Part shown: positions 8,178-17,710 of the stretch, one piece after another
Layout: the number at the start of each line of letters is the position of its first letter
Numbering within the stretch: position 1 is the stretch's first letter
NCBI RefSeq assembly: GCF_029024465.1
Contig: NZ_CP118950.1
Location: forward strand, 1,922,001-1,986,000
DNA from: Lactococcus garvieae subsp. garvieae
GTDB taxonomy: Bacteria; Bacillota; Bacilli; Lactobacillales; Streptococcaceae
Direction: 5' to 3'
DNA: 64,000 nucleotides
Notes under the pieces: model-generated
What the model was told of the DNA's origin: nothing
Databases searched by the model: none
Seen by the model: the letters and a program-made list of their open reading frames with translations, nothing else
Position numbers and translations under genes: made by a program

Positions 8178-10820
8178 CTATTTTTGTAACTCTTCAATAC
8201 GGGCTTGAGTGCTTTCAAACTTCTCTTGATAGTCTGCTAATTTAGCACGTTCTTTATCTACAACTTCTGCTTTGGCATTTGCCACAAATTTTTCATTAGA
8301 AAGCTTGCGGTTAACCATATCGAGTTCTTTTTGCCATTTGTCTAGTTCTTTATTGAGACGAGCAATTTCTTCTTCGATATTAATCAAGCCTGCGAGTGGA
8401 AGGTAGATTTCCGCACCAGTAACTACTGCTGACATGGCTTGTTCAGGTGCTGTCACATCCGCTTCAATAGTTAACTCACTTGGATTGGTAAAACGTCTGA
8501 TATAAGGAGCCACCTTGTTCAGGAAGGCTTCCTTGTCTGATTTGATTATCATTGGCACGGCTTTTGATAAAGGCGTATTCACTTCCGCACGGATATTACG
8601 TACCGCTGTGATAATCTCAATCAACATGGCAACACCATCTCCTGCTTCTGCATCATCAAATTCTGGACGTACTTCTGGATACTCAGATACCACAATAGAT
8701 TTGCCTTCAGTTGTCGGAAGTTTTTCGAAAATTTCTTCTGTAAAGAAAGGCATGATTGGGTGCAACAGGCGGAGCACTTGATCAAGGACATGCACAAGTA
8801 CTGAACGTGTGACGTCTTTTTCTGCCTCATCGTCGCCAAACATTACTTCTTTGGTCAACTCAAGATACCAGTTGGCAAACTCATCCCAAATGAAGTTATA
8901 CAGAATATGACCTGCAACACCAAACTCAAATTTATCCATTTGTTCAGTCACGCGCGCAATTGTATCATTCAAACGTGTGAGAATCCAGCGATCGGTAACA
9001 TTACCTGCTGTTTTCGCTGCTACTTGGTCAAGATGAGCAGAAATTTCTTCTGCTGTGATATCTCCTGCATTCATCAAGATATAGCGTGAAACGTTCCATA
9101 TCTTATTGATGAAATTCCAAGCTGCATCCATTTTGTCGTAGCTGAAACGCACGTCTTGTCCTGGGGCTGAACCATTGGACAAGAACCAACGTAAGGCATC
9201 TGCACCATATTTTTCAATTACATCCATTGGGTCAATACCATTACCCAAAGATTTGGACATTTTGCGTCCTTCTTCATCACGAATCAAACCGTGGATAAGG
9301 ACATTATTAAATGGTGCTTTTCCTGTAAACTCTAGGGATTGGAAAATCATACGTGAAACCCAGAAGAAGATGATGTCATAGCCCGTAACCAAGGTCGATG
9401 TAGGGAAGTAGCGTTGGAAGTCTTCTGCCTTTTCATCCGGCCAGCCCATTGTTGAGAAAGGCCATAAAGCAGAGGAGAACCATGTATCAAGCACGTCTTC
9501 ATCTTGTACCCAACCTTCACCTTCTGGTGCTTCCTCACCGACATACATTTCGCCAGCTTCATTGTACCAGGCAGGGATTTGATGCCCCCACCAGAGTTGG
9601 CGCGAAATAACCCAGTCATGTACGTTTTCCATCCATTGAAGGAATGTGTCGTTAAAACGTGGAGGGTAAAATTCAACCGCATCTTCTGTTTTTTGATTAG
9701 CGATAGCATTTTTAGCCAATTCTTCCATCTTAACAAACCATTGTGTCGATAAGCGTGGCTCCACCATCACACCTGTACGTTCTGAGTGCCCAACAGAGTG
9801 CATCATTTTCTCAACTTTAACTAAGTTGCCGAGCTCATCTAATTTTTTAATGATGGCTTCGCGAGCTTCAAAGCGATCCATGCCATTAAACTCACCTGTA
9901 AGCTCATTCATTGTACCGTCAGCATTCATCACATTGACTTGCGGCAAGTTATGACGTTGACCCACTAAGAAATCGTTAGGATCATGGGCGGGCGTAATTT
10001 TAACCACACCTGTCCCTTTTTCCATGTCTGCATGTTCGTCGCCAACAATAGGAATTTCTTTGTTAATGATTGGGAGAACGACGCTTTGACCAATGTATTT
10101 GGCATAACGTTCATCTGCTGGGTTAACAGCAACAGCAGTGTCGCCAAAGAAAGTTTCTGGACGCGTTGTCGCTACTTCAAGTGCACCTGAACCATCCGCC
10201 AAAGGATAAGTAATGTGATAGAAGGCTCCTTCAACATCCTTATGGATAACTTCAATATCAGAGAGCGCCGTCATGGCTTTTGGATCCCAGTTAATGATAA
10301 ATTCACCACGGTAAATCCAGCCTTTTTTGTAGAGTTGAACAAAAACTTTACGGACTGCAGCAGACAAACCTTCATCTAGAGTAAAACGTTCACGATTGTA
10401 ATCCACAGAGATACCCATTTTACCCCATTGTTCTTTAATGGTTGAGGCATATTCGTCTTTCCATTCCCAGACCTTGTCTAAGAATTTCTCACGGCCTAAA
10501 TCATAGCGGGAAATCCCATCTTCAGCTAAACGCGCTTCCACTTTGGCTTGCGTGGCAATTCCTGCGTGGTCCATACCTGGCAACCAGAGGGTATCGAAAC
10601 CTTGCATCCGTTTTTGACGGATGATGATGTCTTGCAAGGTTGTATCCCAAGCATGTCCCAAGTGGAGTTTACCTGTGACGTTGGGTGGTGGAATAACGAT
10701 ACTATAAGGTTTTGCTTTTTTGTCACCCGAAGGGGCAAAAACACCTTGTTCGAGCCATTTCTCGTAGCGTCCTGCTTCGACTTCAGCAGGATTAAATTTT
10801 GTTGATAATTCTTCTGTCAT
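8178..10820 (-). CDS. valS: Valyl-tRNA synthetase
   Basis: This 880-residue class I synthetase charges tRNA-Val. The HIGH-type signature (KLHLGHAW) is near residue 52 and KMSKS near 525. A CP1 editing domain ([15 protein letters not shown]) and the C-terminal coiled-coil (about residues 810-880, ending ARIEELQK) are present. Length fits bacterial ValRS. The ATG follows GAAAGGAAA. Expression is controlled by a T-box leader immediately upstream. Confidence 0.99.
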   Translation of the reverse strand: MTEELSTKFNPAEVEAGRYEKWLEQGVFAPSGDKKAKPYSIVIPPPNVTGKLHLGHAWDTTLQDIIIRQKRMQGFDTLWLPGMDHAGIATQAKVEARLAEDGISRYDLGREKFLDKVWEWKDEYASTIKEQWGKMGISVDYNRERFTLDEGLSAAVRKVFVQLYKKGWIYRGEFIINWDPKAMTALSDIEVIHKDVEGAFYHITYPLADGSGALEVATTRPETFFGDTAVAVNPADERYAKYIGQSVVLPIINKEIPIVGDEHADMEKGTGVVKITPAHDPNDFLVGQRHNLPQVNVMNADGTMNELTGEFNGMDRFEAREAIIKKLDELGNLVKVEKMMHSVGHSERTGVMVEPRLSTQWFVKMEELAKNAIANQKTEDAVEFYPPRFNDTFLQWMENVHDWVISRQLWWGHQIPAWYNEAGEMYVGEEAPEGEGWVQDEDVLDTWFSSALWPFSTMGWPDEKAEDFQRYFPTSTLVTGYDIIFFWVSRMIFQSLEFTGKAPFNNVLIHGLIRDEEGRKMSKSLGNGIDPMDVIEKYGADALRWFLSNGSAPGQDVRFSYDKMDAAWNFINKIWNVSRYILMNAGDITAEEISAHLDQVAAKTAGNVTDRWILTRLNDTIARVTEQMDKFEFGVAGHILYNFIWDEFANWYLELTKEVMFGDDEAEKDVTRSVLVHVLDQVLRLLHPIMPFFTEEIFEKLPTTEGKSIVVSEYPEVRPEFDDAEAGDGVAMLIEIITAVRNIRAEVNTPLSKAVPMIIKSDKEAFLNKVAPYIRRFTNPSELTIEADVTAPEQAMSAVVTGAEIYLPLAGLINIEEEIARLNKELDKWQKELDMVNRKLSNEKFVANAKAEVVDKERAKLADYQEKFESTQARIEELQK

Positions 10821-10883
10821 TTATTTTTCCTTTCGGTATGAAAACAGTTGATAATGTCGAGGGGAAAGTTCAAGAGTACGTCA

Positions 10884-11077
10884 ATAAAAAAATACCGCAC
10901 CCAAACATCCAAAATAGGACGCTCACGCGCGGTACCACCTAAATTCCTGCTTTTTTATAAAGCAGACACTTAATTTTATTTAACTGACCACAATGCAACC
11001 TTCACAAGCTTCATCTGAAATCTCACAGCGACCGATTTCTCTCTCAAAGATTAGACTTGCTACTCCTCATTTAGTGT
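10884..11077 (-). promoter_or_regulatory. T-box riboswitch of valS
   Basis: The 14-nt T-box core AGGTGGTACCGCG is at 10928-10940 (minus strand). It overlaps one arm of a terminator whose GCGGTA/TACCGC stem (10893-10934) ends in a T run at 10884-10892. Stem I carries the AGGAGTA and GAGAGA motifs. A GTT valine triplet within GAAGGTTGCA (10997-10999) is the likely specifier. Uncharged tRNA-Val should favour the antiterminator and turn valS on. Confidence 0.93.
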
Positions 11078-11081
11078 TTTT

Positions 11082-11110
11082 ATTCTATCAGATTTGTCGG
11101 TTTTTTGCAA
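11082..11110 (-). promoter_or_regulatory. valS promoter
   Basis: TTGCAA (11105-11110), 17 bases, TAGAAT (11082-11087) on the minus strand. The same hexamers and spacing serve rpsF. Confidence 0.85.
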
Positions 11111-11116
11111 GGTCGC

Positions 11117-11731
11117 TCAGCGTTCCTTGATTATTTCTAAGAAATGCTCTAAACCTTCTATTGTTTGCATTTGTCGGTTACAGTTCACACTATCCATACA
11201 GATATATGTTCCATTCTTAGTATAGGTACCATCAGAGCCTCTTTTTGTGGTTGCTAAAAACTGCGTCACTTGGCTGTTTTTTTGACAAATCGCACAAATA
11301 TTTTTTATACTTCCTGATGTCGTTCCATAAAAACCCCGTCCGTCACTGGTCACGATATACTTGCGCTGACTGGAAATCTCATTCCAAGCAAAATAGGTGA
11401 GTTCTTTCATGTCCCAGGATGCTTGCGCTGGAACTTTGAGCTTTTTGACCTTCTTAAAAATCTTTTTAATCTGACTTTCAGAGGGCAAGACAAAAGCTTC
11501 AACTAAATCCTTCAAGTGAAGTAACTCGCGTTCTGCTTGTTCTTTAGTTGTTTTACTGTCAGCCAGTTTCTCTAAAAAGAGTTCGACTTCTTTTGCTTTC
11601 GAGAGCTCTTCTATTTCAGCTACAGTTTGAGCATAAACTGCTGCTACTGTGGCTTTATCATTAACCGAATGATAGACATTGATAAGGTCAAAGGTAAGAT
11701 ATTTTATTCTGTTGTATTCGTATGCTTTCAT
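11117..11731 (-). CDS. FusB/FusC-family EF-G-binding protein
   Basis: This 204-residue protein matches the FusB/FusC family, which binds elongation factor G and speeds its release from stalled ribosomes; acquired members give fusidic acid resistance. The N-terminal helical domain (about 1-85) leads to the family KKIFKKVKKLK stretch and WNE segment, followed by a treble-clef zinc finger with ligands Cys146, Cys149, Cys178 and Cys184. AAGGAG lies 5 bases before the ATG. It is the last gene of the rlmD-to-FusB cluster and is preceded by a short ORF and a perfect hairpin that look like an attenuator. Chromosomal copies may be housekeeping; whether this one protects from fusidic acid cannot be told. 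Confidence 0.85.
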   Translation of the reverse strand: MKAYEYNRIKYLTFDLINVYHSVNDKATVAAVYAQTVAEIEELSKAKEVELFLEKLADSKTTKEQAERELLHLKDLVEAFVLPSESQIKKIFKKVKKLKVPAQASWDMKELTYFAWNEISSQRKYIVTSDGRGFYGTTSGSIKNICAICQKNSQVTQFLATTKRGSDGTYTKNGTYICMDSVNCNRQMQTIEGLEHFLEIIKER

Positions 11732-11748
11732 TTTTTCTCCTTAACTAT

Positions 11749-11779
11749 CCGCTAAGTGAGAATATTGTTAACTTAGCGG
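11749..11779 (-). promoter_or_regulatory. Hairpin between leader ORF and FusB-family gene
   Basis: CCGCTAAGT (minus strand, 11771-11779) and ACTTAGCGG (11749-11757) form a perfect 9-bp stem around a 13-nt loop. The stem starts 5 bases after the short ORF stop and ends 6 bases before the AAGGAG of the FusB-family gene. There is no T run, so it is not an intrinsic terminator. Confidence 0.7.
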
Positions 11780-11784
11780 TAAAC

Positions 11785-11838
11785 TTATGCGAGAGCAGTT
11801 ACTCGCACTTGTTTACCAACCATAGGATTTAATTTCAT
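11785..11838 (-). CDS. Possible 17-residue leader peptide
   Basis: A short ORF encodes MKLNPMVGKQVRVTALA. It has the strongest ribosome site of the neighbourhood (AAGGAGGG, 5 bases before ATG), begins 17 bases after the stop of the preceding gene and ends just before the 9-bp hairpin. Leader peptides in front of ribosome-protection genes often work by translational attenuation, and a leader has been described for staphylococcal fusB. The role here is inference; it could also be a free microprotein. Confidence 0.55.
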   Translation of the reverse strand: MKLNPMVGKQVRVTALA

Positions 11839-11855
11839 AAAACCCTCCTTGTGAC

Positions 11856-12104
11856 TTAAAAAGTTTTTGTACCTAAATCTGGTACGTCGTGGAAATCTTT
11901 ACCCGCTTTATAGTTTTCAAATTTCCCTTGAATAAATTGATAGGCATCGAGACGGCTTTCATAACGAATAGCTGCTTCTTTTGCTTCAATTTTTTTATCT
12001 TCATGCGCAATTTTTTCTGCGGCTTTCATTGCAATTTCTGAAAGTTGAACCTGTTGGTCCACCCACTCACTAAAATCTTTTAAAAATTTTTCTTTATATT
12101 CCAT
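11856..12104 (-). CDS. DUF1912 family protein
   Basis: This 82-residue charged helical protein resembles the streptococcal DUF1912 family, seen in the shared RYESRLDAYQF and GKFENYKAGKDFHD segments. It has no membrane segment or signal peptide. Its start is 2 bases after the stop of the YjbR gene, so it is cotranslated in the operon. No function is established for the family. Confidence 0.75.
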   Translation of the reverse strand: MEYKEKFLKDFSEWVDQQVQLSEIAMKAAEKIAHEDKKIEAKEAAIRYESRLDAYQFIQGKFENYKAGKDFHDVPDLGTKTF

Positions 12105-12106
12105 TT

Positions 12107-12454
12107 TTATTCTCTTTTTGGTTTGATTAAATGATAACTGTTCTCAATCATCTGTTTCGCTTGTTTCTCTGAAACGTCACCACCAAAATGAATATCATTC
12201 CAGTGTGTTTTATTCATGTGCCAGGCCGGGCGTATGGAGTCAAAAGATTCACGAAGTTCTTCATTGACAGAGGGTAAACCTTTGACACCCAAAACAAGCT
12301 TGCCTTCACGCTCCGAAATGTAGACAAAAGATTTTTTATTTTTGAGATGCTTCACCACAATCGTAGCCGGGCCTTTTTCCATCTTTGCAAAAGGTGTATC
12401 TGCAAAAGTTGGACCAAGCGATAAGCAAAACTCTAACCAGTTTTCTTTATTCAA
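12107..12454 (-). CDS. MmcQ/YjbR family protein
   Basis: This 115-residue protein fits the MmcQ/YjbR (CyaY-like fold) family, with the typical C-terminal WHMNKTHWNDI and ENSYHLIK segments. The fold is described as DNA-binding in some members, but no cellular role is settled. It overlaps the acetyltransferase gene by 8 bases and abuts DUF1912, so it is translated from the same message. Confidence 0.8.
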   Translation of the reverse strand: MNKENWLEFCLSLGPTFADTPFAKMEKGPATIVVKHLKNKKSFVYISEREGKLVLGVKGLPSVNEELRESFDSIRPAWHMNKTHWNDIHFGGDVSEKQAKQMIENSYHLIKPKRE

Positions 12455-12965
12455 CTCCTTCTCCTAAAAGGAGTTGATAAGCAATACGATCTCCTTCATA
12501 GAAAACCATACCACGTTTTTCAAATCCCTCACGCTCAAATACTGCCTGCATCACTGCATTGGCTGGATGCGTATCCACGCGGAAATCTTTATAGCCACGT
12601 GCTTGCATCAAAGTAAAGATGTTTGAAAAAAGATATTTTGTCAGACCCAGACCACGATAGTGGTCAGACAAGGCTAAACAATGGACGGTGACGTAGTCCA
12701 AACTATCATTTAACCACTCGCCATTATAAATTTTCGTATATTGTGTATCTTCGCCGGTAATAACCGCACAAAAGCCTGCAACTTTTTCATCAACAATCAG
12801 AACGTAACCCACAGCTTTGTAAATAAAATTTTCAATATCACTTTGTGCGGGGTACTCTGCTTGCCATTGATCGCTGCCTGATTTGCCCAGAAATTCACGC
12901 GCCTGAGCAATAATCGGCATAATCGCTGCAACATCTGCTGTGGTTGCCTTTCTTAAATAAATCAT
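12447..12965 (-). CDS. GNAT family N-acetyltransferase
   Basis: This 172-residue protein has the GNAT fold: motif A (VHCLALSDHYRGLGLTKYLF) is near residues 94-113 and a C-terminal FEREGFEKRG segment follows. It would transfer an acetyl group from acetyl-CoA to an unknown amine. GAGGAGG precedes the ATG. It sits second in the rlmD-FusB cluster, but nothing shows its substrate. Confidence 0.85.
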   Translation of the reverse strand: MIYLRKATTADVAAIMPIIAQAREFLGKSGSDQWQAEYPAQSDIENFIYKAVGYVLIVDEKVAGFCAVITGEDTQYTKIYNGEWLNDSLDYVTVHCLALSDHYRGLGLTKYLFSNIFTLMQARGYKDFRVDTHPANAVMQAVFEREGFEKRGMVFYEGDRIAYQLLLGEGVE

Positions 12966-12998
12966 GCTTTTCCTCCTCGCTCAAACTATAAGCCTATT

Positions 12999-14504
12999 TT
13001 ATTTTCTTTTTCTACGGGGCTTGTCGTATTGTTGCTTTGGCTTTTCAGCACGGAAAGGTGCTGCCAATGGTTGGGCAAGTTTACGCATTTTCACCACGGC
13101 TTCAGTACGTGCTGTATGTGGGAACATATCAACAGATTGGATATATTCGATGCTGTAAAATTGCGAAAGAATGACCAAGTCTTTTGCCAATGTTGAAACA
13201 TTACAAGAGACATAAACCAGTTTTTCCGGTGTATAAGTGGTGATTGTTTCCAACAAGGCATCATCCAATCCTGTACGTGGTGGGTCAACGATAAGGGCTG
13301 TGGCTCTATGACCTGATTTATACCAGTTAGGAATGATACGCTCCGCCTTACCTACCTCATAGTGGCAGTTTTTAAAGCCAAGACGTTTTGCGTTGGCTTT
13401 AGCATCTGCGATAGATTCTGGCGTAATATCCATTCCATGGACAGATTTTACTTTCTTGGCTACACCAAAACCGATTGTCCCAACGCCACAGTAGGCATCA
13501 ATCACACGGTCATCTTTTTTCGGATTTAGCGCACGTACAGCTTCACCGTAAAGCACATTTGCTTGTTCTGAATTAAGTTGATAAAAAGCACGGGGTGACA
13601 ACTCAAAGTCATAATCCAAAACGCCTTCAGTAATCGTTTCTTTTTCCGCAAAAAGCATCTGTGTGCGGTCACCATAAATTTCGCTGGTTTTCTTTGGATG
13701 GAAGTTGGCTGATACAGAAACAATCTCTTGAAACTCTTCCGTCAAGTCAGATAAAATATTATCCATCTTCACCAAATCTTTGCGTTGACGTTTTGAGAGC
13801 TCTTCCCGTGGTGCAGGCCAAACCTGTCCATCTAAACTGATACGTGCAGAGGTAACGAAAATAATTTGGACTTCACCTGTTTTTTGGCTACGTCGCGCAA
13901 CGATTGTGCGGATACCCATGACCTTACGCTCATCATAAACAGGCAAGTTGTATTTTTCAATCAAACGACAAATACGGTTAGCGATATTTTGGATGACTTC
14001 GTCTTGAACCAAGCAATTTTCTAAATTCACCAAGTGATGTGTGCCTTCTTTGTATAATCCAGCAATAACATCTCCATTATTTAGACGGCGCACTTGGAAT
14101 TGCAATTTGTTACGGTAACGCAAAGGATTTTCCATCCCAAGTGTAGGTAAAAGTTCATACTTCTTCCAACCTGTTGGACGGTATTTTTCGAGAGATTGAC
14201 GGAGCAAATCGCGCTTAAATTCTAATTGTTGCGGATAAGCAAGATGCATGATATGTGAGCCGCTCAGTTCATGGTAAACACGATCTTCGGGTTTAACACG
14301 GTATTTTGACTTTTTATTTATCTTTACAACTTTTGCGCGTGAAAAATTGCGTGCATTTTCTGTAATTTCTGCCAAAATTTCTTCTGTAGGCAGTGCATAA
14401 GGCACAAATACTAAGCGCCCATGGTAAGAGGCGATTCCTTCGCCATTGATACCCATACGCTCAATATTGAGTGGGATTTTTTGTCCAATTTTCAGATTAA
14501 TCAT
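12999..14504 (-). CDS. rlmD: 23S rRNA (uracil-C5)-methyltransferase, RlmD/RlmCD type
   Basis: This 501-residue AdoMet enzyme methylates uridine C5 in 23S rRNA. It has an N-terminal TRAM domain (about 1-60), the AdoMet motif DAYCGVGTIGFG, the LIVDPPRTGLD motif and the catalytic VSCNVSTLAKD. The four Fe-S cysteines of E. coli RlmD are absent: the equivalent stretch after residue 72 reads HELSGSHIMHLAY. The C-terminus is a basic tail. No Shine-Dalgarno is seen; TAAAAT ends 6 bases before the ATG. Bacilli can have two paralogues with U747/U1939 specificity, so the exact target is uncertain. Confidence 0.88.
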   Translation of the reverse strand: MINLKIGQKIPLNIERMGINGEGIASYHGRLVFVPYALPTEEILAEITENARNFSRAKVVKINKKSKYRVKPEDRVYHELSGSHIMHLAYPQQLEFKRDLLRQSLEKYRPTGWKKYELLPTLGMENPLRYRNKLQFQVRRLNNGDVIAGLYKEGTHHLVNLENCLVQDEVIQNIANRICRLIEKYNLPVYDERKVMGIRTIVARRSQKTGEVQIIFVTSARISLDGQVWPAPREELSKRQRKDLVKMDNILSDLTEEFQEIVSVSANFHPKKTSEIYGDRTQMLFAEKETITEGVLDYDFELSPRAFYQLNSEQANVLYGEAVRALNPKKDDRVIDAYCGVGTIGFGVAKKVKSVHGMDITPESIADAKANAKRLGFKNCHYEVGKAERIIPNWYKSGHRATALIVDPPRTGLDDALLETITTYTPEKLVYVSCNVSTLAKDLVILSQFYSIEYIQSVDMFPHTARTEAVVKMRKLAQPLAAPFRAEKPKQQYDKPRRKRK

Positions 14505-14721
14505 ATCCCAATTTTACTATAACCTACTATATATAGCAACCTAATACTTTTTTGTGATAATAAAGCACCTATAAAACATGAAAATGCAGGTAAAAAAGAG
14601 CGCCACACGTCAACAAAGTAAAAGCGATTGCCCCATCCTACTATGGAGTTCTTCCGACAGCTGCAGCTCGGCAAAGAAAGACTTATTGTATCTTATCTGG
14701 TGACTCTGTTATAATAAAGTT
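14505..14721. promoter_or_regulatory. Divergent promoters of rlmD and recX
   Basis: For rlmD (minus): TTGCTA at 14534-14539, 17-base spacer, TAAAAT at 14511-14516, then 6 bases to ATG. For recX (plus): TTGTAT at 14686-14691, 18-base spacer, TGT-TATAAT ending 14715, then 6 bases to ATG. Both messages would be leaderless. The middle holds an imperfect hairpin around AGCTGCAGCT (about 14650-14672) of unknown role. Confidence 0.75.
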
Positions 14722-15555
14722 ATGATAAAAATCAAGGAAATCACAAAACTCAAAAAGCTTTACAAAGTTACACTGACAGAGCCTTTTTCCTATAAAGAAT
14801 GGGAGGAAGCTAAAGATAAAATTTATGTCTGTGAGGATACAATTGTAAAATACATGCTGACTAGGGACAAAGCCTTTTCTCCAGCTGAACTGGAGCAGCT
14901 CTTAACTTTTGACAATTTTGCACAAGGCAAATCTCTGGCACTTTACTTTATTTCCTTCAAAGCTCGAACAACATCAGAAGTAAAAAAATATCTCTCTGAC
15001 CATAATATCCACCCCCTTCAAGTAGAGGAGATCATTGACAACCTTACCACAAACGGCCTCCTCAACGACCGCGCTTATATCGAAAGTTATATTCAGGGAA
15101 AAGTTCGCACAGCAAGTGCCGGCCCTTATCAGATAAAACAAAAGCTCTACCTCAAGGGACTTGATTTGCAACTTATTGATGAAGGAATAGCCCAAGTCTT
15201 TAATGAAGAAAAACAAATTGACGTGGCTGTCACTCTGGCGGAAAAAATAGTCCGCCAAAAAGCAAGTCGTCTCACTCTACAACAGCTTAAACAAAAAGTC
15301 ACACAAGGACTCACTGCTAAGGGTTTTTCCTATGCCATTAGCGCCGTAGCGCTTGAAAGCTTAGAACTTGAAGCAGATGAAGAAAATGAGCTGGAACTTC
15401 TTTACACCGAACTCGACAAAAGCGCACGTAAATACAGTAGAAAATACGAAGGCTATGAACTTAAGCAACGCATAACCCAGGCCTTGGCCCGTAAAGGCTT
15501 TGACTTTAGTGATATTTCTAGCGCCATTCGAGACTATGATTTTGAAGAGGAATAA
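14722..15555 (+). CDS. recX: Recombination regulator RecX
   Basis: This 277-residue protein is RecX, which binds RecA filaments and limits strand exchange. It consists of tandem three-helix repeats, visible as recurring ALARKGF, LTAKGFSY and LTTNGLLND segments, and has the long Lactobacillales form. There is no Shine-Dalgarno; the -10 TATAAT is 6 bases before the ATG. It is divergent from rlmD and not next to recA. Confidence 0.93.
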   Translation: MIKIKEITKLKKLYKVTLTEPFSYKEWEEAKDKIYVCEDTIVKYMLTRDKAFSPAELEQLLTFDNFAQGKSLALYFISFKARTTSEVKKYLSDHNIHPLQVEEIIDNLTTNGLLNDRAYIESYIQGKVRTASAGPYQIKQKLYLKGLDLQLIDEGIAQVFNEEKQIDVAVTLAEKIVRQKASRLTLQQLKQKVTQGLTAKGFSYAISAVALESLELEADEENELELLYTELDKSARKYSRKYEGYELKQRITQALARKGFDFSDISSAIRDYDFEEE

Positions 15556-15637
15556 ATCAACTTTCTATTTAAAAGCATTTCCCATTTTCCACCTCAAAAT
15601 TGTGTTATGATATAATAAAAGCAAGACTGGAAAGCAT

Positions 15638-16486
15638 ATGACACAATCTCTCATCACACGTATCAACTCTTATTACGATAACCTCAGTAAATCTGATCAA
15701 GCCATTTCAAATTACTTGATTGAAAATATGGACAGTGCCGCGCGCTTATCCATTCAAGAATTTGCAAAGAATACGAAAGTCTCTACTGCAACCATTTCGC
15801 GGTTTGCCAAAAAAATCGGCTTTGATTCATTCCAAGATTTAAAGTTAGCTATCCATAGTACTGAAAAATTTAAATCCGACAACTTTTTCAGTGAACTATC
15901 GCCAGAAGACAGCTATAAAGATATTCTTGCCAAGAACTTTACCAGTAATATTTCTTCTCTCAATGCCACCTTGCAACTGATAGAGAGCGAAACATTGGAG
16001 AAGGTTATGAATATCCTCTTATCCGCCAAAACATGTGGTTTTTTTGGTCTTGGTGGCTCTAATGCCGTTGCTTTAATTGCTTACCATAAATTTTTGCGTA
16101 TGCCACTGCAAACGGTATATCATCAGGATTTTCATTACCAACAAATGTTGGCTTCTAAGCTGACGGAAAAAGACTGTGCTTTCGTTATTTCACATACCGG
16201 AAAAAACAAAGATACACTGAAGATCGTTGATATTTTGAAGAACAATCACGTCCCTGTGATTGCCATCACATCATTTGCCAACTCAGCCTTGGTGAAAAAA
16301 AGCGACCTGGCACTTATTTCAATAGCTGAAGAAATATCTTTTCGGCCTGAAGCTGTCGCTTCAACCGTCTCTCAAATTAGTCTTCTAGATGCAATCTTTT
16401 TGATGTACGGCATGAAAGCTCAGGATACAATCGAAGATACTTTAGAAAATATTCGAGAAGTAATCAGCCAAACCCGTTTAAATTAA
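15638..16486 (+). CDS. MurR/RpiR family transcriptional regulator
   Basis: This 282-residue regulator has an N-terminal RpiR helix-turn-helix (about 1-77, containing NTKVSTATISRFAKKIGFDSFQDLK) and a C-terminal SIS sugar-phosphate-binding domain (about 105-245, GFFGLGGSNAVA, ISHTGKNKDT). Such proteins sense phosphosugars. A TATAAT -10 at about 15610 and a GGAAAG site precede the ATG. No sugar operon adjoins it, so its regulon is unknown. Confidence 0.93.
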   Translation: MTQSLITRINSYYDNLSKSDQAISNYLIENMDSAARLSIQEFAKNTKVSTATISRFAKKIGFDSFQDLKLAIHSTEKFKSDNFFSELSPEDSYKDILAKNFTSNISSLNATLQLIESETLEKVMNILLSAKTCGFFGLGGSNAVALIAYHKFLRMPLQTVYHQDFHYQQMLASKLTEKDCAFVISHTGKNKDTLKIVDILKNNHVPVIAITSFANSALVKKSDLALISIAEEISFRPEAVASTVSQISLLDAIFLMYGMKAQDTIEDTLENIREVISQTRLN

Positions 16487-16517
16487 ACGGGAAAGTTAAT
16501 GATAAAGGAGGACCAAA

Positions 16518-16826
16518 ATGGCATTTACTGAAACAAAAGGACGCTATGCAAGCTATGGAACTGTCTCTAGTATTCCTGGTGAAATCATTGACAGTTTTTG
16601 GTTCATCATTGACAATCAGCTAAAAGGCGTTATCCCGCTTGAGCCCCTTATCAATTTTGAATTACTCAACCAAAAAGGACTGCTCTCTGTGAAATTTTCA
16701 CAGCCTCACAATCCTTTAACTCTTACGGTTGATTTCCAATATCCTTTTAATAATTCTTGGCCTCGGCATTTCCATGCTGTTGATAATAATGGTAAAGAAA
16801 CCATTATCTCTTCACAAGAACGTTAA
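16518..16826 (+). CDS. DUF960-like small protein
   Basis: This 102-residue protein begins MAFTETKGRYASYG and resembles the DUF960 family of Firmicutes small proteins; that assignment is from memory of the N-terminal pattern. It has no membrane segment. AAAGGAGG precedes the ATG, 31 bases after the rpiR-type regulator, so the two are likely cotranscribed. Function unknown. Confidence 0.7.
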   Translation: MAFTETKGRYASYGTVSSIPGEIIDSFWFIIDNQLKGVIPLEPLINFELLNQKGLLSVKFSQPHNPLTLTVDFQYPFNNSWPRHFHAVDNNGKETIISSQER

Positions 16827-16828
16827 AC

Positions 16829-16860
16829 AAAAGTCTCCAGAAGTTTATCTGGAGACTTTT
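16829..16860. terminator. Bidirectional terminator
   Basis: A perfect 13-bp stem (AAAAGTCTCCAGA with TCTGGAGACTTTT) around a 6-nt loop lies between the convergent DUF960-like and phosphoesterase genes. Confidence 0.95.
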
Positions 16861-17627
16861 TAAATTTCATAATAGACGATTTCTGGGGGAACACCAAACC
16901 TGATTGGTAAAAAGGTTAACCCGATACCGGCATTTACAAAAAGTTTTGTATGTATTCCTAAGGTATAAAGACCAGAATCATACATCTTTGACCCATCATT
17001 ACGTAACCGCAAATTACCAAGACGAATTTGCCCACCATGACTATGTCCTGCAACGACTAAATCATATTTTTCAGGAAATTCTACTTGTAAAATGGTATCC
17101 GGCTCATGAATCATTAAAATCGAAAACTTTCCTTGCTCAGGAACCATACTAAAATTTGGTTGCCCTTCACGTAAATCATCAAGCCCCGTTAATGATACTG
17201 GTCCTGACATGAGCGATTGATTGGTAAGTACAGTAAAACCTGCTTCCTCTAAAAAAGTTCTTATATAGTGCGCGTGCCCTTCATACGAAAAATCATGATT
17301 GCCCAAAATCGCAAATTTTCCTAAAGGTGCTTCAAGTTCTGCTAAAATTTCTTTTACTTTATCAACATCATGCGCTTGCGCCCAATTGACTTTATCAAAT
17401 AAGTCACCTGTGAACAAGATCAAATCAGGTCGTGTTTTTCTTATGTGTTTTGCAAATTTTAAAAAGCGGCGTGGATGTGTATGCCAATTAAAGTGTGTAT
17501 CTGTAAAGTGTGCCACTTTCAGCCCAGTTGTGTTTGAAATTCTCACTTGTCGCACACGCATAAAATGCGGTTCAAGGAAAATCCCATAAGCCAAAAGGCA
17601 AAAAAGTAAAATTATAATCCATGTCAT
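16860..17627 (-). CDS. Metallophosphoesterase (YkuE-like)
   Basis: This 255-residue protein has one N-terminal membrane anchor (residues 1-18) and a calcineurin-like phosphoesterase domain with the metal motifs DTHFNWH (D in position about 43), GDLFD, GNHD and GHSHGGQ. YkuE-type enzymes are anchored at the cell envelope and act on phospholipid- or nucleotide-type substrates. No Shine-Dalgarno is present; TGG-TAAAAT ends 6 bases before the ATG. Substrate unknown. Confidence 0.9.
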   Translation of the reverse strand: MTWIIILLFCLLAYGIFLEPHFMRVRQVRISNTTGLKVAHFTDTHFNWHTHPRRFLKFAKHIRKTRPDLILFTGDLFDKVNWAQAHDVDKVKEILAELEAPLGKFAILGNHDFSYEGHAHYIRTFLEEAGFTVLTNQSLMSGPVSLTGLDDLREGQPNFSMVPEQGKFSILMIHEPDTILQVEFPEKYDLVVAGHSHGGQIRLGNLRLRNDGSKMYDSGLYTLGIHTKLFVNAGIGLTFLPIRFGVPPEIVYYEI

Positions 17628-17710
17628 TGCTTTATTTTACCACATTCAGATTTTTTATTCTTCATAAAAATTCTATTAAAAAAGCAGGGCAGCTTTCCCT
17701 ATCTTTTTAT

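Noticed and set aside
11749-11779. Hairpin as intrinsic terminator
   Set aside because: No T run follows the stem on either strand.
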